Assembly: GCF_023074175.1 (NCBI RefSeq)
Contig: NZ_JADPKS010000123.1
Coordinates: 57,760-121,759 of the forward strand
DNA length: 64,000 nucleotides
Source of the DNA: Bradyrhizobium sp. 139
Lineage (GTDB): Bacteria > Pseudomonadota > Alphaproteobacteria > Rhizobiales > Xanthobacteraceae
Direction of reading: 5' to 3'
Shown: positions 8,604-17,303 of the stretch, piece by piece
How positions within the stretch are numbered: position 1 is the stretch's first letter
Layout: every line of letters begins with the position of its first letter
The notes under the pieces: model-generated
The model's input: only the letters and a program-made list of their open reading frames with translations
Database searches by the model: none
Told to the model about the DNA's origin: nothing
Made by a program: the position numbers and the translations under genes

Positions 8604-10262
8604 ATGAGCAAGGCAAGCGGCGCGAGCCTGATCGATCTCCAGATCATGTGGCACCGGCTGATCGCCGTGGTCGAGGAGCAGGCGCAGGTGCTCTTGCGCA
8701 CGGCCTTCAGCCCGATCGTGCGCGAATGCGGCGACCTCTCGGCCGGCGTGTTCGACCTCAGTGGGCGGATGCTGGCGCAGGCGGTGACCGGTACGCCCGG
8801 TCACGTCAACTCGATGGCGGAATCGGTCAAGCACTTCATTGCGCATTTCCCGATCGAGACCATGAAAGAGGGCGACGCCTACATCACCAACGATCCCTGG
8901 ATGGGCACCGGCCATCTCAACGATTTCGTCGTCACCACGCCCTGCTTCAAGGATGGCAAGCCGGTCGCGCTGTTCTCCTGCACCAGCCATCTCATGGACA
9001 TCGGCGGCATCGGCTTTGGGCCCGACGCCACCGACGTGTTCATGGAGGGGCTCTACATCCCCATGCTGAAGCTGATCGACCAGGGCGTCGTCAACGAGAC
9101 GCTGATGGCGATGATTCGCACCAACACACGGCTGCCGATCGACACCGAGGGCGATACCTATTCGCTGGCCGGCTGCAATGACGTCGGCTGCGAGCGCCTG
9201 GTCGAGATGATGACCGAATTCGGCATCGACACGCTCGACGAGCTCGGCGACTACATCTGCGACCGCTCGCGCGAGGCCGTGCTGGCCGAGATCGCAAAAC
9301 TGCCGAGGGGTAGCTGGCGCAACACCATGGTCGTCGACGGCTATGACGCACCGGTCACGCTGGCCGCAACGCTGACGATTTCGGACGCGGGCATTCACGT
9401 CGATTTCGACGGCACCTCGGCCGCCTCGAAATTCGGCATCAACGTGCCCTTGTCCTACACCATCGCCTACACAGTGTTCGGTCTCGGCTGCGTGGTCGCC
9501 TCGCAGATCCCGAACAACGCCGGCTCGCTCTCGCCGCTGACGGTATCGGCGCCCCCTGGCGCGATCCTGAATGCGCCGAAACCCGCGCCGGTCGCCTCGC
9601 GCCACATCATTGGCCAGATGCTGCCCGACGTCGTGTTCGGCTGCCTGCGCCAGATCATTCCCGAACGCGTGCCTGCGGAAGGCACCTCGTGCCTGTGGAA
9701 TCTCAACGTCCGCGGGCAGACCCGCTCCGGCGCCGGCGGCAATTACGGATTCTCGATGGCGGTGACCAGCAATGGCGGCACCGGCGCACGCTTTGCCAAG
9801 GACGGGTTGTCGGCGACCGCCTATCCCAGTGGCGTGCGCGGCACGCCGGTCGAGATCGCGGAGACACAGACGCCGCTGATCTTCTGGCGCAAGGAGCTGC
9901 GTCCGGATTCCGGCGGGGCAGGCCGCTCGCGCGGCGGCCTCGGCCAGATCATCGAGGTCGGCAGCGGCGTCGATGCGCCCTTCGATATCCTGGCTGCGTT
10001 CGACCGCATCGACCATCCGCCGCGCGGGCGCGATGGCGGCCAGAATGGCGAGGCCGGCTATGTCGGCCTGAAGTCCGGCAAGAAGCTGCGCGGCAAGGGC
10101 TTTCAGCAGGTGCCGCCGGACGACCGGCTGGTGGTGCTGACGCCGGGCGGCGCCGGCATCGGTGCGCCCGCCGAGCGCGATCGCGCGGCCGTCAAGGACG
10201 ACATCGAAAGCGGCCTCGTGTCTTCAGAGAATGCAGTTGCTGTTTATGGGCTCGCGCAGTGA
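8604..10262 (+). CDS. Hydantoinase subunit B (HyuB-like)
   Basis: Partner subunit of the preceding HyuA in the ATP-dependent cyclic amide hydrolase. The 552-aa protein shows HyuB hallmarks: the N-terminal segment LLRTAFSPIVRECGDLSAG, TPGHVNSM, NDPWMGTGHLNDF, and C-terminal GGAGRSRGGLGQ. The ATG sits two bases after the hyuA stop, so the two are translationally coupled. The TRAP transporter downstream, 40 bp after the stop, probably delivers the substrate. Confidence 0.9.
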   Translation: MSKASGASLIDLQIMWHRLIAVVEEQAQVLLRTAFSPIVRECGDLSAGVFDLSGRMLAQAVTGTPGHVNSMAESVKHFIAHFPIETMKEGDAYITNDPWMGTGHLNDFVVTTPCFKDGKPVALFSCTSHLMDIGGIGFGPDATDVFMEGLYIPMLKLIDQGVVNETLMAMIRTNTRLPIDTEGDTYSLAGCNDVGCERLVEMMTEFGIDTLDELGDYICDRSREAVLAEIAKLPRGSWRNTMVVDGYDAPVTLAATLTISDAGIHVDFDGTSAASKFGINVPLSYTIAYTVFGLGCVVASQIPNNAGSLSPLTVSAPPGAILNAPKPAPVASRHIIGQMLPDVVFGCLRQIIPERVPAEGTSCLWNLNVRGQTRSGAGGNYGFSMAVTSNGGTGARFAKDGLSATAYPSGVRGTPVEIAETQTPLIFWRKELRPDSGGAGRSRGGLGQIIEVGSGVDAPFDILAAFDRIDHPPRGRDGGQNGEAGYVGLKSGKKLRGKGFQQVPPDDRLVVLTPGGAGIGAPAERDRAAVKDDIESGLVSSENAVAVYGLAQ

Positions 10263-10302
10263 CGAGCCGAAGGCTTGCGCGATAGCAAAACGGAGGGGAC
10301 CT

Positions 10303-11301
10303 ATGATCACGCGACGAAATTTCACCGCGGGCGCAGCGACGCTGCTCGCCGCCGGCCACATCTCGACCCGCGCGCGGGCCGCGACGGTGAGCTGGGACAT
10401 GTCGACGGTGTGGCCGGACGGCAACTTCCACACCCAGAACGCGATGGCTTTCGCGGAAGAGGTGAAGAAGCAGACCGGCGGCTCGGTCGCCATCACCGTG
10501 AAGGCCGGCGGTCAGCTCGGCTTCAAGGGCCCTGAGCATTTGCGCGCCGTGCGCGACGGCCTGGTGCCGCTCGCGGACGTCCTCAACATCCAGCAGGTCG
10601 GCGACGAGCCGTTCATGGGTGTCGAGAGCATTCCCTTCCTCTGCGGCTCGATGGACGAGCTCAAGGTGCTGCACAAATATGTGCGGCCCGAATACGAGAA
10701 GGTCGCCGCACGCAACAACCAGAAGATCCTCTACATCGTGCCGTGGCCGACGCAGTATTTGCACCTCAAGGTCAAGGTCGCCGATGTCGACGGGTTGAAG
10801 AACATCAAGATCCGCGTGCCCGACAAGAACGCGGTCGACATGCTGGCCGTGGTCGGCATGGCGCCGGTGATGATCCCCTGGGGCGAGACGATCCCTGCGC
10901 TGGCCTCCGGTGCGGTCTCCGGCGTTTCCACTTCTGCGGTGTCGGGCGTCGACGGCAAGTTCTGGGAGTTCTTGAAGTACATCTACCCCACCAACCACGT
11001 CTGGTCCTCGCAGATGCTCACCGTCAATCTCGACTCCTGGAAGGCGCTATCGAGCGACCAGCAACAACTCGTCGCGGGGGTTGCGGCGAAGATGGAGCCG
11101 GGCTTCTGGGCGAACTCGCTCAAGGCGGACGTTGACAGCCTTAACCGCCTGAAAGAGGGCGGCATGGAGGTGGTGCCGGTCTCGGAGGCGATGATCACGG
11201 ACATTCGAGCCAAGACCGCGCCGCAGCTCGACGCGTTCGTGAAGCGCGTGCCGGCAGCCGATAAGCCCGTAAAGACCTATCTCGCCGAAATGAAGCGCTG
11301 A
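10303..11301 (+). CDS. TRAP transporter periplasmic solute-binding protein (DctP-type)
   Basis: Captures an organic acid or amide in the periplasm for the DctQM permease encoded next. A strong GGAGGGG ribosome site precedes the ATG at 10303, which is why upstream in-frame starts inside hyuB are rejected. The leader ITRRNFTAGAATLLAAG has a twin-arginine pattern and ends near ARAAT. The mature part carries TRAP-SBP segments such as IPFLCGSMDEL and IKIRVP, with the conserved arginine for the ligand carboxylate. Length is 332 aa. It lies 40 bp after hyuB, so this is probably one catabolic operon. Confidence 0.9.
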   Translation: MITRRNFTAGAATLLAAGHISTRARAATVSWDMSTVWPDGNFHTQNAMAFAEEVKKQTGGSVAITVKAGGQLGFKGPEHLRAVRDGLVPLADVLNIQQVGDEPFMGVESIPFLCGSMDELKVLHKYVRPEYEKVAARNNQKILYIVPWPTQYLHLKVKVADVDGLKNIKIRVPDKNAVDMLAVVGMAPVMIPWGETIPALASGAVSGVSTSAVSGVDGKFWEFLKYIYPTNHVWSSQMLTVNLDSWKALSSDQQQLVAGVAAKMEPGFWANSLKADVDSLNRLKEGGMEVVPVSEAMITDIRAKTAPQLDAFVKRVPAADKPVKTYLAEMKR

Positions 11302-11310
11302 GGGCCGGTC

Positions 11311-11904
11311 ATGGTCAGTGTTTCGCCCGCGGCCCCGCAGAGTCTCAACGCAGCGGCGCCGGCGCCGCTGCGGATGCTGCTCGACGGCATCGACCGTCTT
11401 GGCCGGCTCGACGGCTGGATCGGCGGCGGCTGCCTGTTGATGCTGACGCTGTTGATGCTGTGCGAGGTCGCAACCCGCTTCCTCTCGAACTTCCTGCCGT
11501 TTTTCCCGCCGACCATCTCGATCGCGTGGGAATATTCCTCCTATCTGATGGCGGCGTCCTTCACCTTTGGCGCCGCCATGACCTTGCGCGTCGGCGGCCA
11601 CATCCGAGTCGTGCTGCTTCTGAAGAACGCTCCTGCGCCGGTGCGGTATGCGCTCGAGATCCTTTCGGCAGCGGCCGGCTTCGCCTTCATGGCGTTCCTG
11701 ACCTCGGCGATGGCGAAGTTCGCCTTCGGCGCCTATGTGCGCGGCCAGGTTTCGACCTCGAGCGACACGCCGCTGTGGTTTCCGCAAGCGGTCGTCGCCT
11801 TCGGCATGCTGCTGCTGACGCTCCAGTTCCTGGCGCGCGCGATCCAGGCCGTGCTCGGCCTGCCGCTGGAGGATCACCGCATGAAGGCTTCTCCCGTCGA
11901 ATGA
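11311..11904 (+). CDS. TRAP transporter small permease (DctQ-type)
   Basis: Small inner-membrane subunit (197 aa) with four predicted helices, about residues 36-55, 70-90, 105-130 and 145-170, as in DctQ proteins. It bridges the binding protein and the large DctM subunit. It starts 9 bp after the dctP stop. The central loop with GGHIRVVLLL is typical of the family. Confidence 0.88.
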   Translation: MVSVSPAAPQSLNAAAPAPLRMLLDGIDRLGRLDGWIGGGCLLMLTLLMLCEVATRFLSNFLPFFPPTISIAWEYSSYLMAASFTFGAAMTLRVGGHIRVVLLLKNAPAPVRYALEILSAAAGFAFMAFLTSAMAKFAFGAYVRGQVSTSSDTPLWFPQAVVAFGMLLLTLQFLARAIQAVLGLPLEDHRMKASPVE

Positions 11905-11938
11905 TCGCCCACGCGCCAGCTCTCGGACGTCGGATCCC

Positions 11939-13243
11939 ATGACCATCGAAGTCGCCGCTCTGTTTGCGATCCTGTTCGCGCTTTTGGCATGCGGCGTATG
12001 GATCGGCCTGACGCTTGCGCTCACGGCGACGCTGCTGCTCGCGATGTTCCGCTCGATCCCGCTCGACAAGCTCTTGCCGCAATACGCCTGGAATATCCTG
12101 ACCACGCAGGAGCTGCTGGCGCTGCCACTGTTCATTCTGATGGGCGAGCTGTTGTTTCGCACCCGGTTGTCGCGTTCTCTGTTCCAGGGCCTCGCACCCT
12201 GGGCTGGTCTTCTGCCCGGCCGCCTGCTGCATGTGAACGTGATCGGCTGCACCATCTTCGCGGCGATCTCGGGCTCGTCGGCCGCAACCACGCAGGTGAT
12301 CGGCCGCATGTCGCTCAACGAGCTTTTGCGCCGCGGCTACTCCCGCGACATCGCGATCGGATCGCTCGCCGGCGCCGGCACGCTCGGCTTTTTGATCCCG
12401 CCGTCCAACATCATGATCATCTACGGCGTGCTCGGTGACGTTTCCATCCTGAAGCTGTTCACCGCGGGCGTGCTGCCCGGCCTGTTGCTGGCTGCGACCT
12501 TCATGGGCTGGGTCATGCTGCACACAACGCTGAACCGCACCATGGTGCCGGAGGCGGAAGCCAAGCTCTCGCAGGTGCCGTGGGGCGAGCGTTTCGCGGC
12601 GCTGAAGGACCTTGCACCGGCGCTGTTCCTGATCGGCTGCGTGCTCGGCTCGATGTATGGCGGGCTCGCGACCCCGTCGGAGGCTGCCGCCGTCGGCGTG
12701 TTCGGCGCGGGGCTGGTCGCCTGGGCGCAGGGCTCGATGTCGCAGCAGGTGATGCGCGACGTGCTGATCGGCTCGGTCGTGACCTGCTCAATGATCGCGC
12801 TGATCGTGCTCGGCGCCTCGATCCTCGGCAATGCCGCGGCATTCCTCGGCATCCCGCAGACGGTGGCCGCCTTCGTCAAGGGCCTCGGCCTGTCGCCCTT
12901 CATGTTGATCGTGGTGCTGGTCGTTTTCTACCTGATGCTGGGCTGCTTCCTCGACGGCTTCTCGATGATCGTGATGACCTTGCCGATCGTGCTGCCGATC
13001 GTGAAGGGCGCGGGCTTCGACGAGATCTGGTTCGGCATCTTCCTCGTGCTTGCCGTCGAGATGGCGCAGATCACCCCGCCGGTCGGCTTCAACCTGTTCG
13101 TCATCCAGGGCCTGACGGACGACGGCCTCGGCTACATCGCGCGCGTCACGATGCCCTACTTGCTCATCATGGTTGCCTTCGTGCTGCTGCTGACGCTCTG
13201 GCCCGGCATCGTCACGATCCTGCCGCGGGTGCTGTACGGATAA
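11939..13243 (+). CDS. TRAP transporter large permease (DctM-type)
   Basis: Large transport subunit, 434 aa with about 12 helices, driving Na+- or H+-coupled uptake. DctM features include FAAISGSSAATTQ, GTLGFLIPPSNIMIIYG, ATPSEAAAVGV and the repeated element near AQITPPVGFNLF. It ends the HyuAB-TRAP operon; no clear intrinsic terminator follows within 150 bp. Confidence 0.92.
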   Translation: MTIEVAALFAILFALLACGVWIGLTLALTATLLLAMFRSIPLDKLLPQYAWNILTTQELLALPLFILMGELLFRTRLSRSLFQGLAPWAGLLPGRLLHVNVIGCTIFAAISGSSAATTQVIGRMSLNELLRRGYSRDIAIGSLAGAGTLGFLIPPSNIMIIYGVLGDVSILKLFTAGVLPGLLLAATFMGWVMLHTTLNRTMVPEAEAKLSQVPWGERFAALKDLAPALFLIGCVLGSMYGGLATPSEAAAVGVFGAGLVAWAQGSMSQQVMRDVLIGSVVTCSMIALIVLGASILGNAAAFLGIPQTVAAFVKGLGLSPFMLIVVLVVFYLMLGCFLDGFSMIVMTLPIVLPIVKGAGFDEIWFGIFLVLAVEMAQITPPVGFNLFVIQGLTDDGLGYIARVTMPYLLIMVAFVLLLTLWPGIVTILPRVLYG

Positions 13244-13422
13244 ACCTGCGCCGCCCTGGTGCGGTCGGGAGAAGAGGTCAATACACACCCGGTTTGCCAG
13301 CCGCCATGATCTCGAAGGCGCTTTATTTGGACATGCCTCGCACTGCCAGGGAACGTTGAATGGCGCGGCGGCATTGAGTAGCGTCGGCACTCCAGCCGGC
13401 TCATGATGGAGGAGATCAATTC

Positions 13423-13743
13423 ATGAGAAAGCTTCTTCTGTCGGCGGCGGTCAGCGCCGCGATGTTAGCTGGCAGCACATTCGCAAATGCGCAAGGAACT
13501 TCGACGGGTGGATCGAGCGGTCACGATCTCAAGCAATGCTGGGACGTCAGCAGCAGGGTGGTCCGCGACATGAGTGGCACCACTGCAACCGGACCATCTG
13601 GAAACACTACGGTCGGTTCAACAACATCGCCGGGAGCAAGCTCTGGTACTTCTACTTCTACTACTTCTTCTTCTACTCCTTCTTCCGCTACCAGCGCCAA
13701 TGCCAATGCTTCGGCACGCCCCGCAGGAATGCCAGACTGCTAG
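13423..13743 (+). CDS. Small secreted Ser/Thr-rich low-complexity protein
   Basis: A 106-aa protein with a clear Sec signal peptide (MRKLLLSAAVSAAMLAGSTF, cleavage after ANA). A short conserved-looking stretch GHDLKQCWDVSSRVV follows, then about 50 residues of Ser, Thr, Gly and Ala. The two cysteines (in KQCWD and the terminal PDC) could form a disulfide. GGAGGAGA stands eight bases before the ATG. An intrinsic terminator follows at 13785, so it is a single-gene unit. Function unknown; the low-complexity tail resembles a cell-surface spacer. The composition is more T- and A-rich than its neighbours. Confidence 0.65.
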   Translation: MRKLLLSAAVSAAMLAGSTFANAQGTSTGGSSGHDLKQCWDVSSRVVRDMSGTTATGPSGNTTVGSTTSPGASSGTSTSTTSSSTPSSATSANANASARPAGMPDC

Positions 13744-13784
13744 CCTTCCGTTCGCGGCGAGCTACAGAGCCACGACGGTGACTC

Positions 13785-13810
13785 CCCCCGCTTTACGGGG
13801 GTTTTCTTTT
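13785..13810 (+). terminator. Intrinsic terminator
   Basis: CCCCCG / CGGGGG stem with a 5-nt loop, followed by TTTTCTTTT. It ends the Ser/Thr-rich secreted protein gene. Confidence 0.85.
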
Positions 13811-14227
13811 GTTTACTGGCCAGCCAACGCCGCAGTTGACGGCGCGGTCGTGGCCGCTCCTGAGACTAGCGCCGTGCTGCCGACAAACCACCAGTCGTTC
13901 CTCGAATGTGGGTTCTGCCGCTACAGGCAGCAGACAAATCGTCGTTGATAGGAAGGTAAGCTGGCCTGTCATTCCGCGTAACTAGCGCATGCGCATCGTC
14001 ATTGCACTCCATGTGATCCGGCGTACTCTATGTGTCGAGCAGGAGGCGACAGCAGCCACGCCCAACGAACGTAGCTTCGTAGCTTCTTTGGCGATCTTCG
14101 CTGGAGAGATCGAAACCTGCTGGGAGCTCGTACAGGGAGAGCCGACGGGTACTGAATGCAATCACACCACGCAATCGGCCTTTGAAAACATGCAGTCAAA
14201 TAATTGCAAAAGCGGGAGGACGTGCAC
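13811..14227 (+). other. Intergenic region upstream of the quinoprotein cassette
   Basis: About 415 bp of visibly lower GC than the flanks. No frame shows family features; an 80-codon frame at 13989-14231 has no ribosome site and no recognisable motif. It probably carries the promoter of the PQQ dehydrogenase gene, but no convincing -35/-10 pair was identified. Confidence 0.4.
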
Positions 14228-15943
14228 ATGAACAGACGATGGCTAAATTCAGGTCTTGTTGTTATCGGCGCGACGCTGATCGCGTCGTCAGCGCTGGCTC
14301 AATCGGTGGATACTGCGCGGATCGAGTCCGCCGGTCAGAACGATTGGCTGACCTATCACGGTTCATACAAGTCCTATCACTACAGCCCGCTCGCGCAGAT
14401 CAATGCAAGCAATGTCGGCAATCTGAGCGTCGCCTGGATGCATATTCCTGGACGCTCTACCCGTGGCCTGCAATCAATGCCGCTCGTGGCTGATGGCGTG
14501 CTCTACTACACGGGTTCTTACAGCCGGGTTTTTGCGCTCAACGGCGCGACGGGCGAGGTGATCTGGTCCCATTTTCCGGAACTGGACGAGGTGCTGATCG
14601 CCCGCCAGACGCATTCTCCCTACAACCGCGGCGCGGCACTCGGCGAGGGCAAGGTCTTTGTCGGTACCATGGATGGCAGGCTTCTCGGTCTGGATATGAA
14701 ATCGGGGAAGGTCCTCTGGGAAACCAGGCTAATCGACTCGCAGAAGCTCACGGTCGGTTTTACCGGTGCGCCACTTTACGCGAAGGGTACGGTGATCATC
14801 GGAGCGCAAGGCGGTGAATGGCCGGGCCGCGGCCCGATCTTCGCTGTGGATGCCACCACTGGAAAGAAGAAGTGGGAGTTCTTGACAGTTGCAGGCACCG
14901 ACGAGGCCATGAAGACGTGGGGAAGCGACTCCTGGCGCACGGGCGGGGGCGGCGGCTGGATGCCGGGCACTTACGACTCCGAGACCAACACCATCCTGTG
15001 GGGCACTGCAAATCCGGCGCCGCTCTACGATTGGTCGGGCGCCGACTACAAGACGCAAGGTGCGCGTCCCGGCGACAATCTCTATACGAGTTCAGTGATC
15101 GGTCTCGACATCGATACCGGAAAGCTGAAATTCTACCATCAGGAGTTGCCGCACGACGCCTGGGACTTCGACAGCGCCGTCGGCGAGTTTGTGATGCTGG
15201 AACGCGACGGCCAAAAGTTCGTAGTCCATCCGAACAAGGGCGGTTTCGTTTTCGTCTACGACCGCAATCTCGCCGTGAAGAATGTCTGGCGGCTCGTTGA
15301 GAACATCAATTTCGTCAAGGATATTGACCCCAAGACGGGCGCTCTGATCGGCCGCCGCGACTTCAGCGCGGGGAAAGTCACCGAACCGCCGCTGTGCCCA
15401 TTCATTGGTGGCGGCGTCAGCTGGAATGCCGGCTCGTACAATCCGAAGACCGGCCTCTACTACAAGATCGGGCAGGAATGGTGCATGACGCTCGACGTCC
15501 AGAAGACGACGCCGGTCACCGCGCCCCAGGTCCAGCTCAACATCGGCGCTGATTTCAAGATGGCCCCACCTCCGGGCGGCGAGATTTATGGACATCTCGA
15601 CGCACGCGATCCCATCACCGGGGCCAAGAAGTGGGAAGTTCGCTATCCCGAGCCGCCGCTTGGGAGTGTCCTGTCGACCGCGGGCAATCTCGTATTCGTG
15701 CCCGACTCCCGCGGCATCCTCCATGCCTACGATGCCGAAACCGGGACCGAGCTGTGGAATCACAACAACGGCACCGGCCATCAGGGCGGCATCGTCAGCT
15801 ATTCCATCAACGGCAAACAGTATATTGCCGTGGCCGCAGGCTTTGGCGGCATGCTGGCGGACGAGTACGCGCCAAACTTCGGCGGCGTCTACAAGAGCAT
15901 GCCGCGTGACGACGGGGCCCTCGTCGTATTCAGCCTGAAATAG
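14228..15943 (+). CDS. PQQ-dependent alcohol dehydrogenase, lanthanide-type D-x-D active site
   Basis: Periplasmic quinoprotein (571 aa) with a signal peptide ending ASSALAQ and an eight-blade propeller with repeated W-docking motifs (GKVLWET, GKKKWEF, GTELWNH). Metal ligands by alignment to MxaF are E197 (GGEWPGRG), N262 (TANPAP) and D313 (HDAWDFD). D315, two residues after the catalytic Asp, is the extra aspartate found in lanthanide-dependent XoxF and PedH; MxaF has Ala there and ExaA has Ser. The vicinal Cys-Cys pair of MxaF, XoxF and ExaA is absent: the matching stretch reads THSPYNRG. GGAGGA precedes the ATG at 14228. Cytochrome c and MxaJ-like genes follow, so electrons probably go to that cytochrome. 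The alcohol or aldehyde substrate is unknown. Confidence 0.88.
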   Translation: MNRRWLNSGLVVIGATLIASSALAQSVDTARIESAGQNDWLTYHGSYKSYHYSPLAQINASNVGNLSVAWMHIPGRSTRGLQSMPLVADGVLYYTGSYSRVFALNGATGEVIWSHFPELDEVLIARQTHSPYNRGAALGEGKVFVGTMDGRLLGLDMKSGKVLWETRLIDSQKLTVGFTGAPLYAKGTVIIGAQGGEWPGRGPIFAVDATTGKKKWEFLTVAGTDEAMKTWGSDSWRTGGGGGWMPGTYDSETNTILWGTANPAPLYDWSGADYKTQGARPGDNLYTSSVIGLDIDTGKLKFYHQELPHDAWDFDSAVGEFVMLERDGQKFVVHPNKGGFVFVYDRNLAVKNVWRLVENINFVKDIDPKTGALIGRRDFSAGKVTEPPLCPFIGGGVSWNAGSYNPKTGLYYKIGQEWCMTLDVQKTTPVTAPQVQLNIGADFKMAPPPGGEIYGHLDARDPITGAKKWEVRYPEPPLGSVLSTAGNLVFVPDSRGILHAYDAETGTELWNHNNGTGHQGGIVSYSINGKQYIAVAAGFGGMLADEYAPNFGGVYKSMPRDDGALVVFSLK

Positions 15944-16007
15944 GTCGTCGCAGATTGCCGGGGAGCAGGCGCAAGCTTGCTTCCCGTGCACTGAAGTTGC
16001 GGACGTG

Positions 16008-16082
16008 CTTCAGGACATCGCGCTTCAGGACATCGTGCTTCAGGACATCGCGCTTCAGGACATCGCGCTTCAAGACATGGAG
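16008..16082 (+). repeat. 15-bp tandem repeat, five copies
   Basis: Unit CTTCAGGACATCGCG repeated five times (16008, 16023, 16038, 16053, 16068). The last copy diverges into the likely start codon of the cytochrome gene. Being a multiple of three, it would encode Leu-Gln-Asp-Ile-Ala/Val repeats if read from the GTG at 16005. Confidence 0.95.
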
Positions 16083-16442
16083 CTGGATACCTTGAAATTG
16101 CATTTGAAGAAGTTCACCGCGCTGCTATCGGCGGCGCTGGGCGCCTCGTCGCTCTGTGCTGCACCGGTTCAAGCGCAGTCTGCTACCCCTGCACCCGACA
16201 ACGGGACATTCGACGTCGAGCAATTGTTCGCGGGGACTTGCGGCTTTTGTCACTCCGACGGCGGCCGGGCCGCCGGCAAGGGACCGCAACTGATGAATTC
16301 GCCACGCGACGACGACTTTCTTCACATCCGCATCAAGAACGGCAAGTCTGGCGCGATGCCGGCATTCGGCGGGGCCTTCACCGACGCGCAGATCGACCAG
16401 ATCATCAAATATATCCGTGCCCTCAAGCCGCGCGAGGGCTGA
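16077..16442 (+). CDS. Class I cytochrome c, probable electron acceptor of the PQQ dehydrogenase
   Basis: Small periplasmic monohaem cytochrome (121 aa from the ATG at 16077) with a signal peptide ending VQAQS, haem site CGFCH at residues 55-59 and an axial methionine in GAMPAFGG. It lies between the quinoprotein and an MxaJ-like gene, as XoxG does in xoxFGJ loci, so it is the likely electron acceptor. Start uncertain: a GTG at 16005 would add 24 residues made of five LQDIA-type repeats, and neither start has a clear ribosome site. The signal peptide argues for 16077. Confidence 0.82.
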   Translation: MELDTLKLHLKKFTALLSAALGASSLCAAPVQAQSATPAPDNGTFDVEQLFAGTCGFCHSDGGRAAGKGPQLMNSPRDDDFLHIRIKNGKSGAMPAFGGAFTDAQIDQIIKYIRALKPREG

Positions 16443-16479
16443 ATCGCCGAGGCCCGATCCATCGATGCGAGGACGCGGA

Positions 16480-17247
16480 ATGAAGGCAATTCTCCCGCTT
16501 ATGGTTGGTGCCGTCATCGGACTGTGGGGGCCGGTGCAGGCGCGAACCCTGGACGCGATCCGTTCGTCCGGCGTCCTCGGGTTATGCGCCCATCCCAACT
16601 CGCTTCCGTTCGCGAGCAAGGCCGGCGATCCTCCCGGCTTTCAGGTTGAATTGGGCCAGGCGCTGGCACGCGAGCTCGGCGTCTCGCTGCGGCTCGACTG
16701 GATCATCACCCAATACCAGATGCGGAGCGCCGGCTGCGACATACTTCTCGATGTCATTGCCGACCGCGAGGCGCAAGGCGAAACCCGTTTGAGGATCTCA
16801 AAACCGTATTATCGCACGGGCGTCGCACTCGCCGTGCCGTCATCCAGCACGCTCGCCTCGTTCCAGAGCCTCAACGAGCATACCAAGGTTGGGGTGCAGG
16901 TCGGATCCGTCGCGGCCATGATCATCAGTCGACGGCACGTGCCTACATCGACCTTCGGATTCGAGAGCGACAGCCTCGATGCCCTGTTAAACCATGAGAT
17001 CGATGCCGCCGCGGTTACTCCCACGGCAGCGAGCTATTTCAATCTGACGCATCCGGACAAGGCACTCCGCATCCTGGATCGTGACGAGAGCGTAACCGAT
17101 CTCAACTGGAACGTTGCCGTCGGCATGGTCCGTCCGGATGATGCGTTGCGCGAAGCCGTCGATGGAGCCCTTGAACGGTTGCGAAACGACGGCGCGATCG
17201 ATCGGATATACGGCCGCTACGGGGTCGTACTGCACGCGCCGAGGTAG
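16480..17247 (+). CDS. Quinoprotein-associated periplasmic solute-binding protein (MxaJ/XoxJ-like)
   Basis: A 255-aa type II binding-protein fold (SBP family 3) with signal peptide MKAILPLMVGAVIGL...VQA. Segments VLGLCAHPNSLPFASK and GFQVELGQALARELG match the quinoprotein dehydrogenase-associated subgroup, whose members help mature or activate MxaF/XoxF rather than import amino acids. No ABC permease genes are near, which supports that role. The ATG at 16480 follows GAGGA by about seven bases and lies 37 bp after the cytochrome stop. Confidence 0.82.
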   Translation: MKAILPLMVGAVIGLWGPVQARTLDAIRSSGVLGLCAHPNSLPFASKAGDPPGFQVELGQALARELGVSLRLDWIITQYQMRSAGCDILLDVIADREAQGETRLRISKPYYRTGVALAVPSSSTLASFQSLNEHTKVGVQVGSVAAMIISRRHVPTSTFGFESDSLDALLNHEIDAAAVTPTAASYFNLTHPDKALRILDRDESVTDLNWNVAVGMVRPDDALREAVDGALERLRNDGAIDRIYGRYGVVLHAPR

Positions 17248-17252
17248 CAGCC

Positions 17253-17281
17253 ATCGTCCCGGCCGCGGAAGCCGGGACGAT
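17253..17281. terminator. Stem-loop between convergent genes
   Basis: Perfect 10-bp inverted repeat ATCGTCCCGG / CCGGGACGAT with a 9-nt loop, placed between the binding-protein gene (+) and the GST gene (-). No T-run on either strand. The arms resemble the GTCCCGG palindromes seen at 18709 and 20896, so it may also be a dispersed repeat. Confidence 0.5.
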
Positions 17282-17303
17282 CTCTCGTTAATTCGAAACG
17301 TCG

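Noticed and set aside
8454..10016. 520-codon minus-strand frame across HyuB
   Set aside because: Antisense artefact; the + strand protein has all family motifs.
13989..14231. 80-codon frame upstream of the PQQ dehydrogenase
   Set aside because: No ribosome site, no motif, and it overlaps the ribosome site of the next gene.
16008..16082. Considered as a CRISPR-like array
   Set aside because: The units are contiguous 15-mers with no spacers.
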